In this document: one piece after another, positions 9,844 to 21,783 of the stretch
How the letters are laid out: every line of letters starts with the position of its first letter
Numbering within the stretch: position 1 is the stretch's first letter
Assembly: GCF_002079055.1 (NCBI RefSeq)
Contig: NC_047487.1
Coordinates: forward strand, 1 to 64,000
Reading direction: 5' to 3'
DNA from: Saccharomyces paradoxus
Taxonomy: Eukaryota > Ascomycota > Saccharomycetes > Saccharomycetales > Saccharomycetaceae
Length of the DNA: 64,000 nt
Program-made: the position numbers and the translations under genes
The notes under the pieces: generated by a model
What the model was told of the DNA's origin: nothing
The model's database searches: none
What the model saw: the letters and a program-made list of their open reading frames with translations, nothing else

Positions 9844-11637
9844 TTACCCTCGAACTATTTTTTCATCAGATACTGATGAAATTTCAACTTGTTTTGATGT
9901 TGGCTTCTGCTCACCATATTTAGAGTTGTAAACCACAATACCGTTCTTCTTGGCATTATTCTTTTCATCGCGTTTATAAAAGTAAAGAACAACAAAAGTC
10001 CAAATAGAAAGACAGAAAGCAGAGCATGCAGTGAAGGTGAACCCCTTTAGATACCTGGGAGCCTCTTCTGTCTTCCAAACCAAAACACTTATCCATGCAG
10101 TAGATGATTGAGCCATAATATTCATTGTAACCAAAGTAATAGCTCTAGTTTGAGCATCTCTACGACAAATATCGTTTTGCCAAGAGTATAAAACAGGGGC
10201 CATAGCCCAACCAAAACATTGCAGGATAAACGCAAACCATTTGGCTCCTTCTGCGACGTCCCAAGCGGCTAATATGGAGTTACCAATGATATTGAAAACT
10301 TGGGTAAAAATAATTGCAAACCAACGAGAATGTAATTTATCTGCAATAACACCAGTGAGCATCAAATAAACCATACCTAAACCAGGGGTGATCATGGATA
10401 ACTGATTGACCTTGGGAATAGAGTATCTGTTCAAAGATTTCAACCATAGTAGGTATGCGCCAGATGAAACATTACTGTCATTCCAACAGAAAATATTCCA
10501 TAAAGTTAAAATGTATATTTTCCAATCACTGAAAATTGTTTTCCACAGTTTAACATCAAATACTTTTGTATCAAAATTACTTTTTCCTGTTTGGTTTTCT
10601 TTTAATCTTTTCCTAGCCAATCTAATTTCATCATCAGTTAAGAAGATAGAATAACAGTTGTATGGGTCACCTGGTAGGGAGTAAAAGCCAATAAGGCCCA
10701 CCACGACAGACACAATAGCGTCAATAATAAAGTTCCATCTCCATCCTTCTAAACCATTTACACCATTTAATGACGAATACACAGCTGACTGAATACCACC
10801 AGCAGATAAGATACCGATATACTGACCCAAATAATAAAAAGCAGAACGACGCACCATTTCATCATGTTTGTAAAAAGAACCAAACAAATATTGATATGCC
10901 AAGTAACTTGGTGCTTCAAAAGCACCAATAAAAAATCTAATTGCCTTCAAGTGTGGCACAGAATTGACATACGCAGCACCGACGGTTAATAGGGACCAAC
11001 ATAAGTCTAAAGTTGGTAGAACATAATTTAGTGGAAGTTTGTTCAGGTAGATCAAAAAAGGCAGTTGAAAGATAATGTTACCAATTGTGTACATTACTTG
11101 AGTGTTGACTAAATCATTGCCCTGGAAGCCTAAATCTTCTTTCATACCTGAGACGTAAGCGTTGTTTATATTAACAGTATCCAGATATTTGACCCAGTAA
11201 GCAATACAAGAATAAAAGGCTAAAAGGACATCTAGTTTAATTAATAGTTTTTTTTCTTCAAAAGAAGTGCCTGCTTTGAACCAACTATACCATTTATTAT
11301 GTGATCTTTCCTTTTGGTTGATACGATACTCTTGTTCATCAAAAAATTTCCACCATGGCCTATCGGCTTCATCCCTATATTCGTAACTTCCAGTTTCATT
11401 CTCGTTGTGTTTATGTTCACTATAACTACTGGTCTCAAAATGGAGTTGATCTTTTTCGCTTGCAGTAGTGATGGCATTTTCCGCTGTTTCATGACTCTGG
11501 ATACTGTTAGAGATAGTGAAAACTTCTGTTGAATTTAGGTCATCTGGCAAATCGTCCACCTGCCTCTTCACGGGGATAAATCCCCATTTTAATCTTTTGT
11601 AAGGGTCTACAATAATCTCCTTAACAATTGAATACAT
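9844..11637 (-). CDS. SEO1: Putative permease of the allantoate (Dal5) family
   Basis: A 597-aa major facilitator protein of the fungal anion:cation symporter (Dal5/allantoate) group, with about 12 membrane segments after a polar N-terminus of some 130 residues. Mutants in S. cerevisiae resist ethionine sulfoxide, so it likely imports a methionine sulfoxide-like or related organic anion at the plasma membrane. I chose the ATG at 11637 (MYSIVKEII); the seven codons upstream begin with TTG. Compared with the 593-aa S. cerevisiae protein, the C-terminus after VSDEK is four residues longer (IVRG), and many N-terminal loop residues differ. The gene lies between two solo delta LTRs in the same orientation. 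Confidence 0.95.
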   Translation of the reverse strand: MYSIVKEIIVDPYKRLKWGFIPVKRQVDDLPDDLNSTEVFTISNSIQSHETAENAITTASEKDQLHFETSSYSEHKHNENETGSYEYRDEADRPWWKFFDEQEYRINQKERSHNKWYSWFKAGTSFEEKKLLIKLDVLLAFYSCIAYWVKYLDTVNINNAYVSGMKEDLGFQGNDLVNTQVMYTIGNIIFQLPFLIYLNKLPLNYVLPTLDLCWSLLTVGAAYVNSVPHLKAIRFFIGAFEAPSYLAYQYLFGSFYKHDEMVRRSAFYYLGQYIGILSAGGIQSAVYSSLNGVNGLEGWRWNFIIDAIVSVVVGLIGFYSLPGDPYNCYSIFLTDDEIRLARKRLKENQTGKSNFDTKVFDVKLWKTIFSDWKIYILTLWNIFCWNDSNVSSGAYLLWLKSLNRYSIPKVNQLSMITPGLGMVYLMLTGVIADKLHSRWFAIIFTQVFNIIGNSILAAWDVAEGAKWFAFILQCFGWAMAPVLYSWQNDICRRDAQTRAITLVTMNIMAQSSTAWISVLVWKTEEAPRYLKGFTFTACSAFCLSIWTFVVLYFYKRDEKNNAKKNGIVVYNSKYGEQKPTSKQVEISSVSDEKIVRG

Positions 11638-12716
11638 GTATGTTATATATAAATGCAATAGTTCCCTTTGTAAAATTTGTATCTAACTATAAACAGAAGA
11701 CAAGAATAAATAGCCAAAAGTTTATTCATCAAAACAGATGAACAGATGAACTAGGTGCTCTTTTATATAGTTCATTTGTACAATAATTGGCCTCCTGATC
11801 GCAACACATGTCTCCACTTGGTTTCTTATCTACTTGTGAAGAGATCCGCACTAATGTGCTTCTATTTGTCTTTACACGTTCATTATTAGTAGCAAATTTT
11901 GTCCAGTGACACAACCTTAATCATTACACACTTTTTTTTTGTTATTTCTAATGATCACATTGGACCATCGGAAAATTGTTCTAACTTTGAAGAACGCCAC
12001 AGAACGTGACCTGACTATTGTAAAGGTGTCATTCGGTAAGGTAGATCTTCGAGGCTTCAGCACCTCCGTATCATTTAACAGCGTAAATTGTTACTAAAAT
12101 ATAGGGATAAGAAATTGTGTATTCAACAAGATCCGATACCTCCAATTCCGATTTTCTACACATTTTTGCTCTATACACTCTTACGATGCAATTATCCACG
12201 TATAAAATCGATGCCTCAAGAAAAAAAATAAAAAAAGACACAAAGCAGACGGCATTGTTGGTGTTTAACCAATTAGAATTGTACTGGGTGAATGGCGAAC
12301 TAAGCTATCTGTTATCGTAGATAAAGAGGTAGCTTAGTTATTCATCGTAGTTTGGTTTCTCTATTTGCTATTACCAGTCACCTTTTGAGGAAGCTGAGGC
12401 CTCATAGTATTACTACGCAATTTGTATGAACCTGGAAGCTAAAGTTCTCTTTATACAACAATAGTACCGCTATGAAAGAAGTCTCTTGTAATTGTTTCAT
12501 TATGAAAGAAACGTCGGACGCAAGCTATCCTTTATGTAAGGAACTGATAGCTCTGCGCACTTGCTACCGATGCTGGGTGGATCTGCATTTTCTAATGTTA
12601 TCGACTAATTTATAGTCCCAGCATATTAGCAAACAGTGTATCGACGCACGGTCGTCGCCCTCATAGTAAAAGACAGCGATATACTTTGCTCCTAGGTAGC
12701 AATCAAGAATAAAGCG
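11638..12716. other. Intergenic upstream of SEO1, nothing recognised
   Basis: About 1.1 kb without a supported gene. A short open frame at 12117-12320 has no recognisable features. The piece immediately upstream of SEO1 should hold its promoter. Confidence 0.55.
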
Positions 12717-13034
12717 TGTTGGAATGAAATTCTAATATCATCTATTTAATATTATATTATAATATGGAGTGCAAGAGGATGGCATAAAGATTGAGAAACA
12801 GCCATCCAATCTAATGGAAGCTGAAATGCAAGGATTGATAATGTAATAGGATAATGAATGACAACGTATAAAAGGAAAGAAGATAAGGTAATAACACTAT
12901 GTAGAACTATCGATTCCCTTTTGTGGATTCCTACATCCTCGAGGAGAACTTCTAGTATATTCTATATACCTAATATTATAGCCTTTAGTAACAATGGAAT
13001 CCAAACAATTATCTAATTATTCACACAATTTTCA
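12717..13034 (+). mobile_element. Solo Ty1/Ty2-type delta LTR
   Basis: A full 318-bp LTR from TGTTGGAATG to TTTTCA, better preserved than the one at 8319-8638 and clearly related to it along its whole length. It shows the same internal words, including CCTCGAGGAGAACTTCTAGT. Flanks AAGCG and TTACC do not match, so no target duplication remains; this fits recombination between different elements or loss of one flank. It lies about 430 bp beyond the FLO9 stop. Confidence 0.93.
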
Positions 13035-13462
13035 TTACCAATTTTATATCTTGGGGCGTATTTGTAATTCCTTCAGGTAGTAGGCTATAATTATTTTGGA
13101 TTTTTTGGTATAACAGAATTCTTGCACCGCTTGACTTGAAATCGGTATTAAAAGAATATGTGTGAACTACGGTCAACTAAGAAGACATCAGTAATACAGC
13201 ATAGAAAAATCAATTCCCCGAAGCAAATATCATGTGAACACTATAATTTAATGTGGCATTATTTTTCTTATTACGATATTACTTGGAAGAAACTGATGGC
13301 ATTAACCTACTATCAACGTTAAATGCTTCTAAAAACTTGTTGAAAATAAAGTTACAAACTCTAAGGTATTTAATATATTAAAGAACTAAGTTAATGGGAA
13401 AGAACATGTAAACGCTATAAGCATGAAGAAATAATTATTAACATAAATGAGATGTCGTGCGT
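13035..13462. other. FLO9 downstream region
   Basis: AT-rich 3' flank of FLO9, with no ORF or RNA gene seen. It presumably contains the FLO9 polyadenylation signals. Confidence 0.6.
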
Positions 13463-16400
13463 TTACCATACGATTGCCAGCAATATGGTGGAGATAAAAA
13501 CGCTTACACCATTATTGGCCAATAGACTATTAGCAATGCCAACGTAGGTTGATATTTCTATGGAGGCGGTACTAGATCCTACCATGTTATTTGTGGGGGT
13601 ATTACGAGGTTGTTGCGACAGAGTGCTCAACCCGGAAGTTGTTAGACCTTTGGTGTTGGCAGATTCGGATACAGAAACAATCACACTGGTTGCGGAAGCC
13701 GTGTATGTTTCGGCATAACCAGATCTTGAAAGCGAAGAGGTACCTACTGTTTTTGTCTTAGCCGCCTCTGAAATGGTAGTAGTCTCACTGGCAGCATTAA
13801 TACTTTTAGAGCTGACAGATCCTTCATTTGTAGTCTGTGGGCTCCATGTAGGATAGACTGTAACGACATCGTTCACGGTAGCCGTGGCTGTAGAAACAAT
13901 AGCAGGGGAGGCAGTTTCGGAACACACACCAGACTCACAAGAAGTAACAGTAACTAGCGTAGTTTGTTGCTTAGATTCTGTGGTGGAAATAGGACACCAT
14001 GTCGTGTATTCTGTGGTAGCGCCGTTAATAGTGGCTGTGGTTGTGGACACAATGGCTGGAGAAGCAGTTTCAGAGCATATGCCAGATTCACAAGAAGAAA
14101 CGGTAACTACAGTAGTTTGTTGTGTTGTCTCTGTGGTTTGCTTTGTTGTCTTTGTGGTAGAAATAGGACACCATGTGGTATATTCTGTTGTGACGCCGCT
14201 AACAGTAATGGTTGCCGTGGAAACAATGGCAGAGGATATGGACTCAGTGCATACCTGGGATTCGCAGGATGTCACGGTGACCAAGGTAGTTTGCTCGCTT
14301 GTCGTTGTGGTGGTGACAGGTGGTAATGACGAAGACGAATATGTAGAAGACTTTGGTGATTCAGAAGACATAGAAGAGGGAGTAGAAACAGAACTAGGTT
14401 CGCGGTCCTTAGAATAGCTGGTAGAAGAACCAGTTGAACTCGTTTCGCTCTCAGAAAAATAAGAGGTGGAGCTAGTGGTTGGAATGACAGATGATGCAGA
14501 TGATTCAGAGAATATAGAAGTGGAAGTCGTTACAGAAGAAGAAGTGACTGAGGAAGAAATGACTGAGGAAGAAATGACTGAGGAAGAAATGACTGAGGAA
14601 GAAATGACTGAAGTTCCGTTGCTAGGATACAAGGGGGTAATAATTGGATGCGAAGATGTGCCAAAGCTGGTGATCCGTCCTGAAGATGTAGACGATGAAA
14701 CACTGGATGAGCTGGCACTGCGTGGTGTTCTGATAACAATGACAGTTTCGTCGGTTGGAACACCGTTAGTACCGGTGACAGTGGTCATTTCAGTAGATGT
14801 AGTGATGAAAGTACCAGTCCATGGTTCAGTGGTGGTAGTAATCAAACCTTCACTGGTTGGAGTTCTGATGACAATGACGGTTTCGTCAGTTGGAACACCG
14901 TTAGTACCAGTGACAGTGGTCATTTCAGTAGACGTGGTGGTGAAAATACCAGTCCATGGTTCAGTGGTGGTGCTGATTAGACCTTCACTGGTTGGGGTTC
15001 TGATAACAATGACAGTTTCATCAGTTGGAACACCGTTGGTACCAGTGACAGTGGTCAATTCAGTGGATGTGGTGGTGAAAGTTCCTGTCCATGACTCTGT
15101 AGTGCTCGTGAGTAAGCCTGCGATGCTAGATGACGCGATACTAGATGAATTCGTTGCAGCTGGTGGATCAGATGATGGAACACTGGATGAGCCACCGCTG
15201 GTTGGAGTTCTGATAACAATGACAGTTTCATCAGTTGGAACACCGTTGGTACCAGTGACAGTGGTCAATTCAGTGGATGTGGTGGTGAAAGTTCCTGTCC
15301 ATGACTCTGTAGTGCTCGTGAGTAAGCCTGCGATGCTAGATGACGCGATACTAGATGAATTTGTTGCAGCTGGTGGATCAGATGATGGAACACTGGATGA
15401 GCCACCGCTGGTTGGAGTTCTGATAACAATGACAGTTTCATCAGTTGGAACACCGTTGGTACCAGTGACAGTGGTCAATTCAGTGGATGTGGCGGTGAAA
15501 GTTCCTGTCCATGGTTCAGTGGTGGTAGTAATCAAACCTTCACTGGTTGGAGTTCTGATGACAATGACGGTTTCGTCAGTTGGAACACCGTTAGTACCAG
15601 TGACAGTGGTCATTTCAGTAGACGTGGTGGTGAAAGTACCAGTCCATGGTTCAGTGGTGGTGCTGATTAGACCTTCACTGGTTGGGGTTCTGATAACAAT
15701 GACAGTTTCATCAGTTGGAACACCGTTGGTACCAGTGACAGTGGTCAATTCAGTGGATGTGGTGGTGAAAGTTCCTGTCCATGGTTCTGTTGTCGTTGTG
15801 ATGGTACTAGCAGTTGTTGGAGTTTTGATTACAATGATGGTTTCGTCAGTGGGCAAACCATTTGTGCCAGTGATGGTGGTCAATTCAGTGGATGTACTAG
15901 TGTAGGTACTATTCCATGGTTCTGTTGTAGTTATGATGGTACTAGCAGTTGTTGGTGTTCGAATGACAATGATGGTTTCGTCAGTGGGAAAACCATTTGT
16001 ACCAGTGATGGTGGTCAATTCAGTGGATGTACTAGTGTAGGCACTATTCCATGGTTCTGTTGTAGTTGTGATGGTACTAGCAGTTGTTGGTGTTCGAATG
16101 ACAATGATGGTTTCGTCAGTGGGCAAACCATTTGTACCAGTGATGGTGGTCATCTCAGTGGATGTACTAGTGTAGGTACTATTCCATGGTTCTGTTGTAG
16201 TTGTGATGGTACTAGCAGTTGTTGGAGTTTTGATTACAATGATGGTTTCGTCAGTGGGCAAACCATTTGTACCAGTGATGGTGGTCATCTCAGTGGATGT
16301 ACTAGTGTAGGCACTATTCCATGGTTCTGTTGTAGTTGTGATGGTACTAGCAGTTGTTGGTGTTTTGATGATGATGATGGTTTCGTCAGTGGGCAAACCA

Positions 16401-18376
16401 TTTGTACCAGTGATGGTGGTCATCTCAGTGGATGTACTAGTGTAGGTACTATTCCATGGTTCTGTTGTAGTTGTGATGGTACTAGCAGTTGTTGGTGTTC
16501 GAATGACAATGATGGTTTCGTCAGTGGGAAAACCATTTGTACCAGTGATGGTGGTCATCTCAGTGGATGTGCTTGTAAATGTCTCTGTCCATGGTTCTGT
16601 TGTCGTTGTGATGGTACTAGCAGTTGTTGGTGTTTTGATGATGATGATGGTTTCGTCAGTGGGCAAACCATTTGTGCCAGTGATGGTGGTCAATTCAGTG
16701 GATGTACTAGTGTAGGTACTATTCCATGGTTCTGTTGTAGTTGTGATGGTACTAGCAGTTGTTGGTGTTCGAATGACAATGATGGTTTCGTCAGTGGGCA
16801 AACCATTTGTACCAGTGATGGTGGTCATCTCAGTGGATGTACTAGTGTAGGTACTATTCCATGGTTCTGTTGTAGTTATGATGGTACTAGCAGTTGTTGG
16901 TGTTCGAATGACAATGATGGTTTCGTCAGTGGGCAAACCATTTGTACCAGTGATGGTGGTCATCTCAGTGGATGTACTAGTGTAGGTACTATTCCATGGT
17001 TCTGTTGTAGTTGTGATGGTACTAGCAGTTGTTGGAGTTTTGATTACAATGATGGTTTCGTCAGTGGGCAAACCATTTGTACCAGTGATGGTGGTCATCT
17101 CAGTGGATGTGCTTGTAAATGTCTCTGTCCATGGTTCTGTTGTCGTTGTGATGGTACTAGCAGTTGTTGGTGTTTTGATGATGATGATGGTTTCGTCAGT
17201 GGGCAAACCATTTGTACCAGTGATGGTGGTCATCTCAGTGGATGTGCTTGTAAATGTCTCTGTCCATGGTTCTGTTGTCGTTGTGATGGTACTAGCAGTT
17301 GTTGGTGTTCGAATGACAATGATGGTTTCGTCAGTGGGTAAACCGTTTGTACCAGTGATGGTGGTCATCTCAGTGGATGTACTAGTGTAGGTACTATTCC
17401 ATGGTTCTGTTGTAGTTGTGATGGTACTAGCAGTTGTTGGTGTTCGAATGACAATGATGGTTTCGTCAGTGGGCAAACCATTTGTACCAGTGATGGTGGT
17501 CATCTCAGTGGATGTGCTTGTAAATGTCCCTGTCCATGCTTCTGTTGTAGTTGTAGTGGTACTGACAGTAAAATTTGAAGGGTCTGAGACGGTACAATTC
17601 GTTTGACTTAGGTTGTTGTCAAAGGAGTAGACATACCCTTCAAAGTCATCACTAACTGTAGTGCCATCGGGCAGTGCCACACTAATTGGAAGAGTACCCC
17701 AGGAAACAGCATTTGAGTAGACAACCTTCATTGGATAGTAGAACCCAGCATACATATATACAGTCCCTTCGATGTTATCCGGCAAACTTCCATGCCATGG
17801 CTTGATACCGTTAATCGTAAAATTAGTTGATGTGATAGGTGGCTGTTCTTGTGCACAACATTCGAATGCAACATCTCCACCGATTGACAAGATTGCCGAA
17901 TCATCTACCGTAGCAAAAGAGAACGTGTATGAACCCGTCTGTGGTGGTAGAAAGTAACCTGTCATTTCTAGAGTGACATTTGTTGGAGTGGTATAGAAAC
18001 CGAACAGATCTGTACTCCAGTATGAAGCTGCTTGACTATTAGAGCAACGTCCTATACCCATGCATCCCCAATTACCGTAAGTGTCTTCTTGAGGGCACCC
18101 ATACGTACCTGACTTAGCAACACAGGGAAGATTATAGTTGATAGATATATCCGTCTGTCCACTAACAGAGCCCAATTTCTGTTTGTTTGCATATTGATAA
18201 GCCATATATGCTGCATTTGAATACGTTGATGAATCCATTAATGAATACTGGTAAAAGTTTATATTCATCCCATTCTTCCTTGAGTTGGCTGGCAAGCATG
18301 CCGCCGTAATCGCAGAGGCGACATCAGCTAGTCCCAGCAATGCGACAATCGCTAATAATATACAATAATGTGTCAT
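13463..18376 (-). CDS. FLO9: Flocculin, lectin-like GPI cell-wall adhesin
   Basis: A 1637-aa adhesin mediating mannose-dependent cell-cell adhesion (flocculation). I chose the ATG at 18376 ([11 protein letters not shown]), which begins a signal peptide of about 22 residues; upstream in-frame codons contain no ATG. Next is a PA14 lectin domain (to about residue 265) with the calcium-binding Asp pair D158-D159 (VDDSAIL) and N222/W226 in SNAVSWG, matching the Flo1-type mannose pocket. Twenty Thr-rich flocculin repeats follow (about residues 271-1219), then Ser-rich sequence, three Cys-containing VTSCES units and a hydrophobic C-terminus typical of GPI attachment. The mature N-terminal text [12 protein letters not shown] is closer to FLO9 than to FLO1/FLO5. 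It is longer than S288C Flo9 (1322 aa) because it has more repeats. Flo8/Tup1-type and subtelomeric silencing control is likely by family. Confidence 0.95.
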   Translation of the reverse strand: MTHYCILLAIVALLGLADVASAITAACLPANSRKNGMNINFYQYSLMDSSTYSNAAYMAYQYANKQKLGSVSGQTDISINYNLPCVAKSGTYGCPQEDTYGNWGCMGIGRCSNSQAASYWSTDLFGFYTTPTNVTLEMTGYFLPPQTGSYTFSFATVDDSAILSIGGDVAFECCAQEQPPITSTNFTINGIKPWHGSLPDNIEGTVYMYAGFYYPMKVVYSNAVSWGTLPISVALPDGTTVSDDFEGYVYSFDNNLSQTNCTVSDPSNFTVSTTTTTTEAWTGTFTSTSTEMTTITGTNGLPTDETIIVIRTPTTASTITTTTEPWNSTYTSTSTEMTTITGTNGLPTDETIIVIRTPTTASTITTTTEPWTETFTSTSTEMTTITGTNGLPTDETIIIIKTPTTASTITTTTEPWTETFTSTSTEMTTITGTNGLPTDETIIVIKTPTTASTITTTTEPWNSTYTSTSTEMTTITGTNGLPTDETIIVIRTPTTASTIITTTEPWNSTYTSTSTEMTTITGTNGLPTDETIIVIRTPTTASTITTTTEPWNSTYTSTSTELTTITGTNGLPTDETIIIIKTPTTASTITTTTEPWTETFTSTSTEMTTITGTNGFPTDETIIVIRTPTTASTITTTTEPWNSTYTSTSTEMTTITGTNGLPTDETIIIIKTPTTASTITTTTEPWNSAYTSTSTEMTTITGTNGLPTDETIIVIKTPTTASTITTTTEPWNSTYTSTSTEMTTITGTNGLPTDETIIVIRTPTTASTITTTTEPWNSAYTSTSTELTTITGTNGFPTDETIIVIRTPTTASTIITTTEPWNSTYTSTSTELTTITGTNGLPTDETIIVIKTPTTASTITTTTEPWTGTFTTTSTELTTVTGTNGVPTDETVIVIRTPTSEGLISTTTEPWTGTFTTTSTEMTTVTGTNGVPTDETVIVIRTPTSEGLITTTTEPWTGTFTATSTELTTVTGTNGVPTDETVIVIRTPTSGGSSSVPSSDPPAATNSSSIASSSIAGLLTSTTESWTGTFTTTSTELTTVTGTNGVPTDETVIVIRTPTSGGSSSVPSSDPPAATNSSSIASSSIAGLLTSTTESWTGTFTTTSTELTTVTGTNGVPTDETVIVIRTPTSEGLISTTTEPWTGIFTTTSTEMTTVTGTNGVPTDETVIVIRTPTSEGLITTTTEPWTGTFITTSTEMTTVTGTNGVPTDETVIVIRTPRSASSSSVSSSTSSGRITSFGTSSHPIITPLYPSNGTSVISSSVISSSVISSSVISSSVTSSSVTTSTSIFSESSASSVIPTTSSTSYFSESETSSTGSSTSYSKDREPSSVSTPSSMSSESPKSSTYSSSSLPPVTTTTTSEQTTLVTVTSCESQVCTESISSAIVSTATITVSGVTTEYTTWCPISTTKTTKQTTETTQQTTVVTVSSCESGICSETASPAIVSTTTATINGATTEYTTWCPISTTESKQQTTLVTVTSCESGVCSETASPAIVSTATATVNDVVTVYPTWSPQTTNEGSVSSKSINAASETTTISEAAKTKTVGTSSLSRSGYAETYTASATSVIVSVSESANTKGLTTSGLSTLSQQPRNTPTNNMVGSSTASIEISTYVGIANSLLANNGVSVFISTILLAIVW
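13850..14300 (-). repeat. Three Cys-containing flocculin C-terminal repeats in FLO9
   Basis: Three units share [11 protein letters not shown] or close variants, a second Cys four residues later, [18 protein letters not shown] and so on. They correspond to the type C repeats of Flo1/Flo5/Flo9 and are part of the wall-spanning stalk. Confidence 0.85.
14538..14612 (-). repeat. Five-copy 15-bp microrepeat in FLO9 (ISSSV units)
   Basis: Five tandem copies of a 15-bp unit (plus strand GAAGAAATGACTGAG; the first and last copies differ by one base each). It encodes SSVIS-type pentapeptides and, being a multiple of three, can change copy number without breaking the frame. Confidence 0.9.
14720..17566 (-). 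repeat. FLO9 flocculin repeat array, 20 units of about 135 bp
   Basis: Twenty units of about 45 residues. Units 1-13 (N-terminal) carry ITGTNG, DETIIVI and TPTTASTI; units 14-20 carry VTGTNG, DETVIVI and mostly TPTSEGLI. Units 16 and 17 have an extra Ser/Pro-rich insert. The unit lengths keep the frame, so size variation by recombination is expected. Confidence 0.92.
14999..15418 (-). repeat. 210-bp tandem duplication within FLO9
   Basis: Bases 14999-15208 and 15209-15418 agree at all positions I compared but one (C at 15152, T at 15362; both encode Thr). Each copy holds one flocculin repeat plus its Ser/Pro insert. The near identity shows a recent duplication or gene conversion. Confidence 0.9.
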
Positions 18377-21300
18377 ATATTTTGTTGGGGCTTTTATTGA
18401 ACAATTGTCTGCTTTAAATTGCAAACTTCAAGAGCGTATATCTAAATAAGTGGAATGAATGTTCAGTGTAGAAGTCATGGATTTTGAGTGTCATCGTGTT
18501 TTAAGTAATATATACGCAGGCAGATTAATCCGATGCGATGATGTGAGCTTCTCTGAAAGAAAATATCTTTCCTCCCACTGAAAATTCTGTGTTATAACAT
18601 CCGATAGATTTTGTGTTATGCTTTTGAACCGATCTGTTTGTAAATGTTTTCTTTATGCAGTCTGAATTGTCAAAAACAAAGAAGAAAAAAGAAAGGTTTA
18701 AAAAATTCATGATCATGTATGATGTATGATTTCCTTTACATATCGCTCAGTGTGCTTTTGAGCGTGCACGCCATCTCTACAGAGGATTCACTTTCTGTAT
18801 ATACCGTGCAGCGTTGAATCAGCTTTAAAAAAGAAATACATATCACTAAGGCAAGCAGTTTAGAACGCCCTCCAGAAACTTAAATTGGTTTTTGCGACAG
18901 ATCCGAAGATAGATAGAGCCATTGAAAAGATAGCTAGTCCGTTCTTTTTTAGTACATCCTCATTACAGTCATCTCAGCGCACGACTGAAAAAAAATTCTA
19001 GAACACTAAAGTTGCATTTTTTGCGCCAAAAGAAGAAAATCGTACGTAGCTTTGAGGTCAAATAAAGTTTTCGCCCAGTAGGCACGATACGGCAAAAAAC
19101 ACAGAAACGGAAATAGAAAGTACGTTTTTCCAGCTTACTAAAATTAAGGTTAGGCTTAAAAAGCAGCAAAAACTACGGTGTGCCTTGAAAAAGAAGCAGC
19201 TGGGTGCAGTATTTTTTTTTTCGGTTCCTGCCTTATACAAGGTATCGGTGTGCCTAAATACCGAAGTAAGCGGACTACTTATTTTGACGCTCTATATGAC
19301 TTCTGACCTCAAAAGTAAACAAGAGACGCACGATTTCACAGCCACTTTTTTATTGCGGACGCTCGTGGGATTTATGACAAATATTTTGAGCCTTAAGAGT
19401 TATTCTTTTGCTGATAAAGTTAATATTTATAATTCTTTAAAACCAATGTGCAGTCTGTCTCTCTTACAAGATATTATTCATGCATTTCCTCAATATTGCG
19501 ACCTCTAGATAATTTGTTCGATTTGTGGACTCAATCACGAACCCTAGCCAGATGCGATTAAAATATACTGGAACTCCAGCGAGAAAACTATAGATGGATC
19601 TTTTTTTTATGGTTTTTTGGAACTGTACCTGCCAAGATTACTGCCCTTTTAAGGCAACCCTTGGAAGGCAACTTTTTTTTTTTTAAAGATTCGATCTTTT
19701 TTTTAAGAAAAATGGCGGCCAAGTTACGTCACACAGACAACTTCCTACAACGTTCAAAAAAAATATTTGATAGCTTGCGTTTTTACTTCATATGCGGTCG
19801 CAAAAATCAAAAAGTTATATCACGGTAAAGATAATTTGGAGACATTATAAACTCCCTGACCAGACTGTTGCTTTGCGTAGATTTTCCTGCCAGTCCGTTA
19901 TCAATACTAAGTTAAGGAACAGCAAACCGTGTATTGCCTATGCATGTTTCTATAGTTCATTTTGGGTTTCGTTTGGTCTCTCTCTAGTAGATGCATATTT
20001 TCCTAGCACTGTGAAGAGGAAGAGAAATCTTTGGTTTTCTTTACAGCCCACATATTGCTCATCTATGAGAGCATATGAGAGGGTGCTGAGATCTAATCAT
20101 TAAAAATTCAAATAATCCGGAAAAAACAATAACAACTGGTTTGATAATGAAAATCAGTTTATTGAATAGTTTCCTGGAGCCTATATACGCTAGTTTTTTA
20201 CCAAATTATTGACAAGACCATGAGCTACGTCAACCTTTGATCAATTATGTCCAAAAAAATTCTTACTTCATTTCAAAGATTCTGTATAGGCACATTGATT
20301 GGTCTAACGGAGTAAATATTCTGAGGAAGGGCATTTTTAGGTAATTTTCCACACAGTAAACTCAATGATTGATTATGTCACAAATTAAGTGCATCACTTG
20401 TCGAGTGAACTTTAAAGTCGATGTATTGGAAATACAAACCAAAAAGCCTACTTGGCATAGTAAAACAAGATAATATGACAAATTTCTGCTTAAGCCGATC
20501 CAGGCATTCCTAATGAAAACTTTCCGTTTAAACTTTCTGTTCCCGGGATTTATAATTCATCATATATTTTAAATAAGTACGATGCTTTTAGCTTTCCATA
20601 GAACCTTCTCTCAAGCGATGAGTGCGGGTGCTCATATGACCTCTCCATCGTCAAAATCTCTTTGACTACGTGTCATGGAATACTCCTTAATCTCTTAATG
20701 AATGAACAGTGCATGAACGTCGTCTGTTTTCCTTGTTGGGTGGTGAAAGCAGAGACGGTTATCCAAGTGGCATGAGCCCAGAGGCCTATAATATTCGAAA
20801 ACACTCTAATTGCAATGCTGTAAAATTCGTCAAGGTATTTTATTTATTATTCAAAATGATAATCATCACTAAACTGTTTAGTGTTGAGAGAAAAGATGAT
20901 CTGCTCAACCTATGAGGTAAATGCTAACTTCCTATGATAAGACCTATTAATTGGTTAGAGGAAGCATCATTATAAAAATTAAAACCGTGGTATCGTCCCA
21001 ATCCACAGGCTATTTAGTTGCATAACACACAACATTCATTATAAAGATTTTACATTTCGATTAAGAAAACACTAGACACCCCTTGGGCAGCTCCGTTAAT
21101 CTCGTTTTATTTTTAAGTTTTGCTACTATGAGCTTTTTTCCGAATATTTAAAAACTCGTTAACCCACAACAGGTGTTCTTTCCGATAACATCAGTTCCTC
21201 CACAGAAGGAGGTTTCCATCATAGAAACGGCTGACAACCATTTTGTTAGTCCTCTGAAAATCTCCGAACAAATGAGAAAGCAAAATATAATAACACAGAG

Positions 21301-21783
21301 TCTGGCGAGAAGAAGATATATGATAACTACTATTAAGGACCAAGAAAGAAGTATCCTTATATTACGTAGCTGTCATCAACAGACATTTCTCACACAAAAG
21401 CTAAAAAGAGTCTTCTTTCTTTTTCTTCCCTTTCAGTTTGCTTGATTGGTTCAGTTCTAAGGGAAGAAAAAAAATGCGGAGAGGGAGCCAATTAAATTTT
21501 AAAGGGAATATTGCTTATCGATAAGATAACGATATTAGTATTAAAGGGCCAGTATTATCGTGCCATGAGAATGGGAAAAGTGATGACCATAGGCTTTTCT
21601 AAAAGGCTTTTTTTTCTTTTTATTTCACCTTCATATAAAGAGGTAACGACTAATGATTTTCTCCCGTTCGAACTTAGTTATATAAAGATTAAAAACACAT
21701 AGACCATACGCACAGACATATATACATACACATATATAGTGAAGCAGCGACAGTCAGCAAACAAGAAAAGGCAAAAAGGGAAA
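18377..21783. other. FLO9-GDH3 divergent intergenic region (3.4 kb)
   Basis: No supported gene. Open frames such as 19185-19508 start at TTG and have no recognisable features. A TATA-like TATATATTA lies at 18506-18514 on the minus strand, about 130 bp from the FLO9 start, and TATATAAA at 21679-21686, about 100 bp ahead of GDH3. Long upstream regions are usual for FLO genes, whose promoters integrate many signals. Confidence 0.6.

Noticed and set aside
14466-15905. 479-codon open frame on the plus strand through the FLO9 repeats
   Set aside because: It is antisense to FLO9; repeats of 135 bp (a multiple of three) keep a second frame open. No own promoter or protein features.
14720-17566. CRISPR-like regular repeats
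   Set aside because: The periodicity is the in-frame flocculin repeat of a eukaryotic adhesin, with no unique spacers.
18377-18424. 16-codon extension at the FLO9 start
   Set aside because: Begins at TTG; the ATG at 18376 directly precedes a proper signal peptide.
19185-19508. 107-codon open frame between FLO9 and GDH3
   Set aside because: Starts at TTG, has no recognisable domain and lies in AT-rich promoter DNA.
21739-21783. 15-codon N-terminal extension of GDH3
   Set aside because: Begins at GTG, not ATG; the first ATG at 21784 gives the family length.
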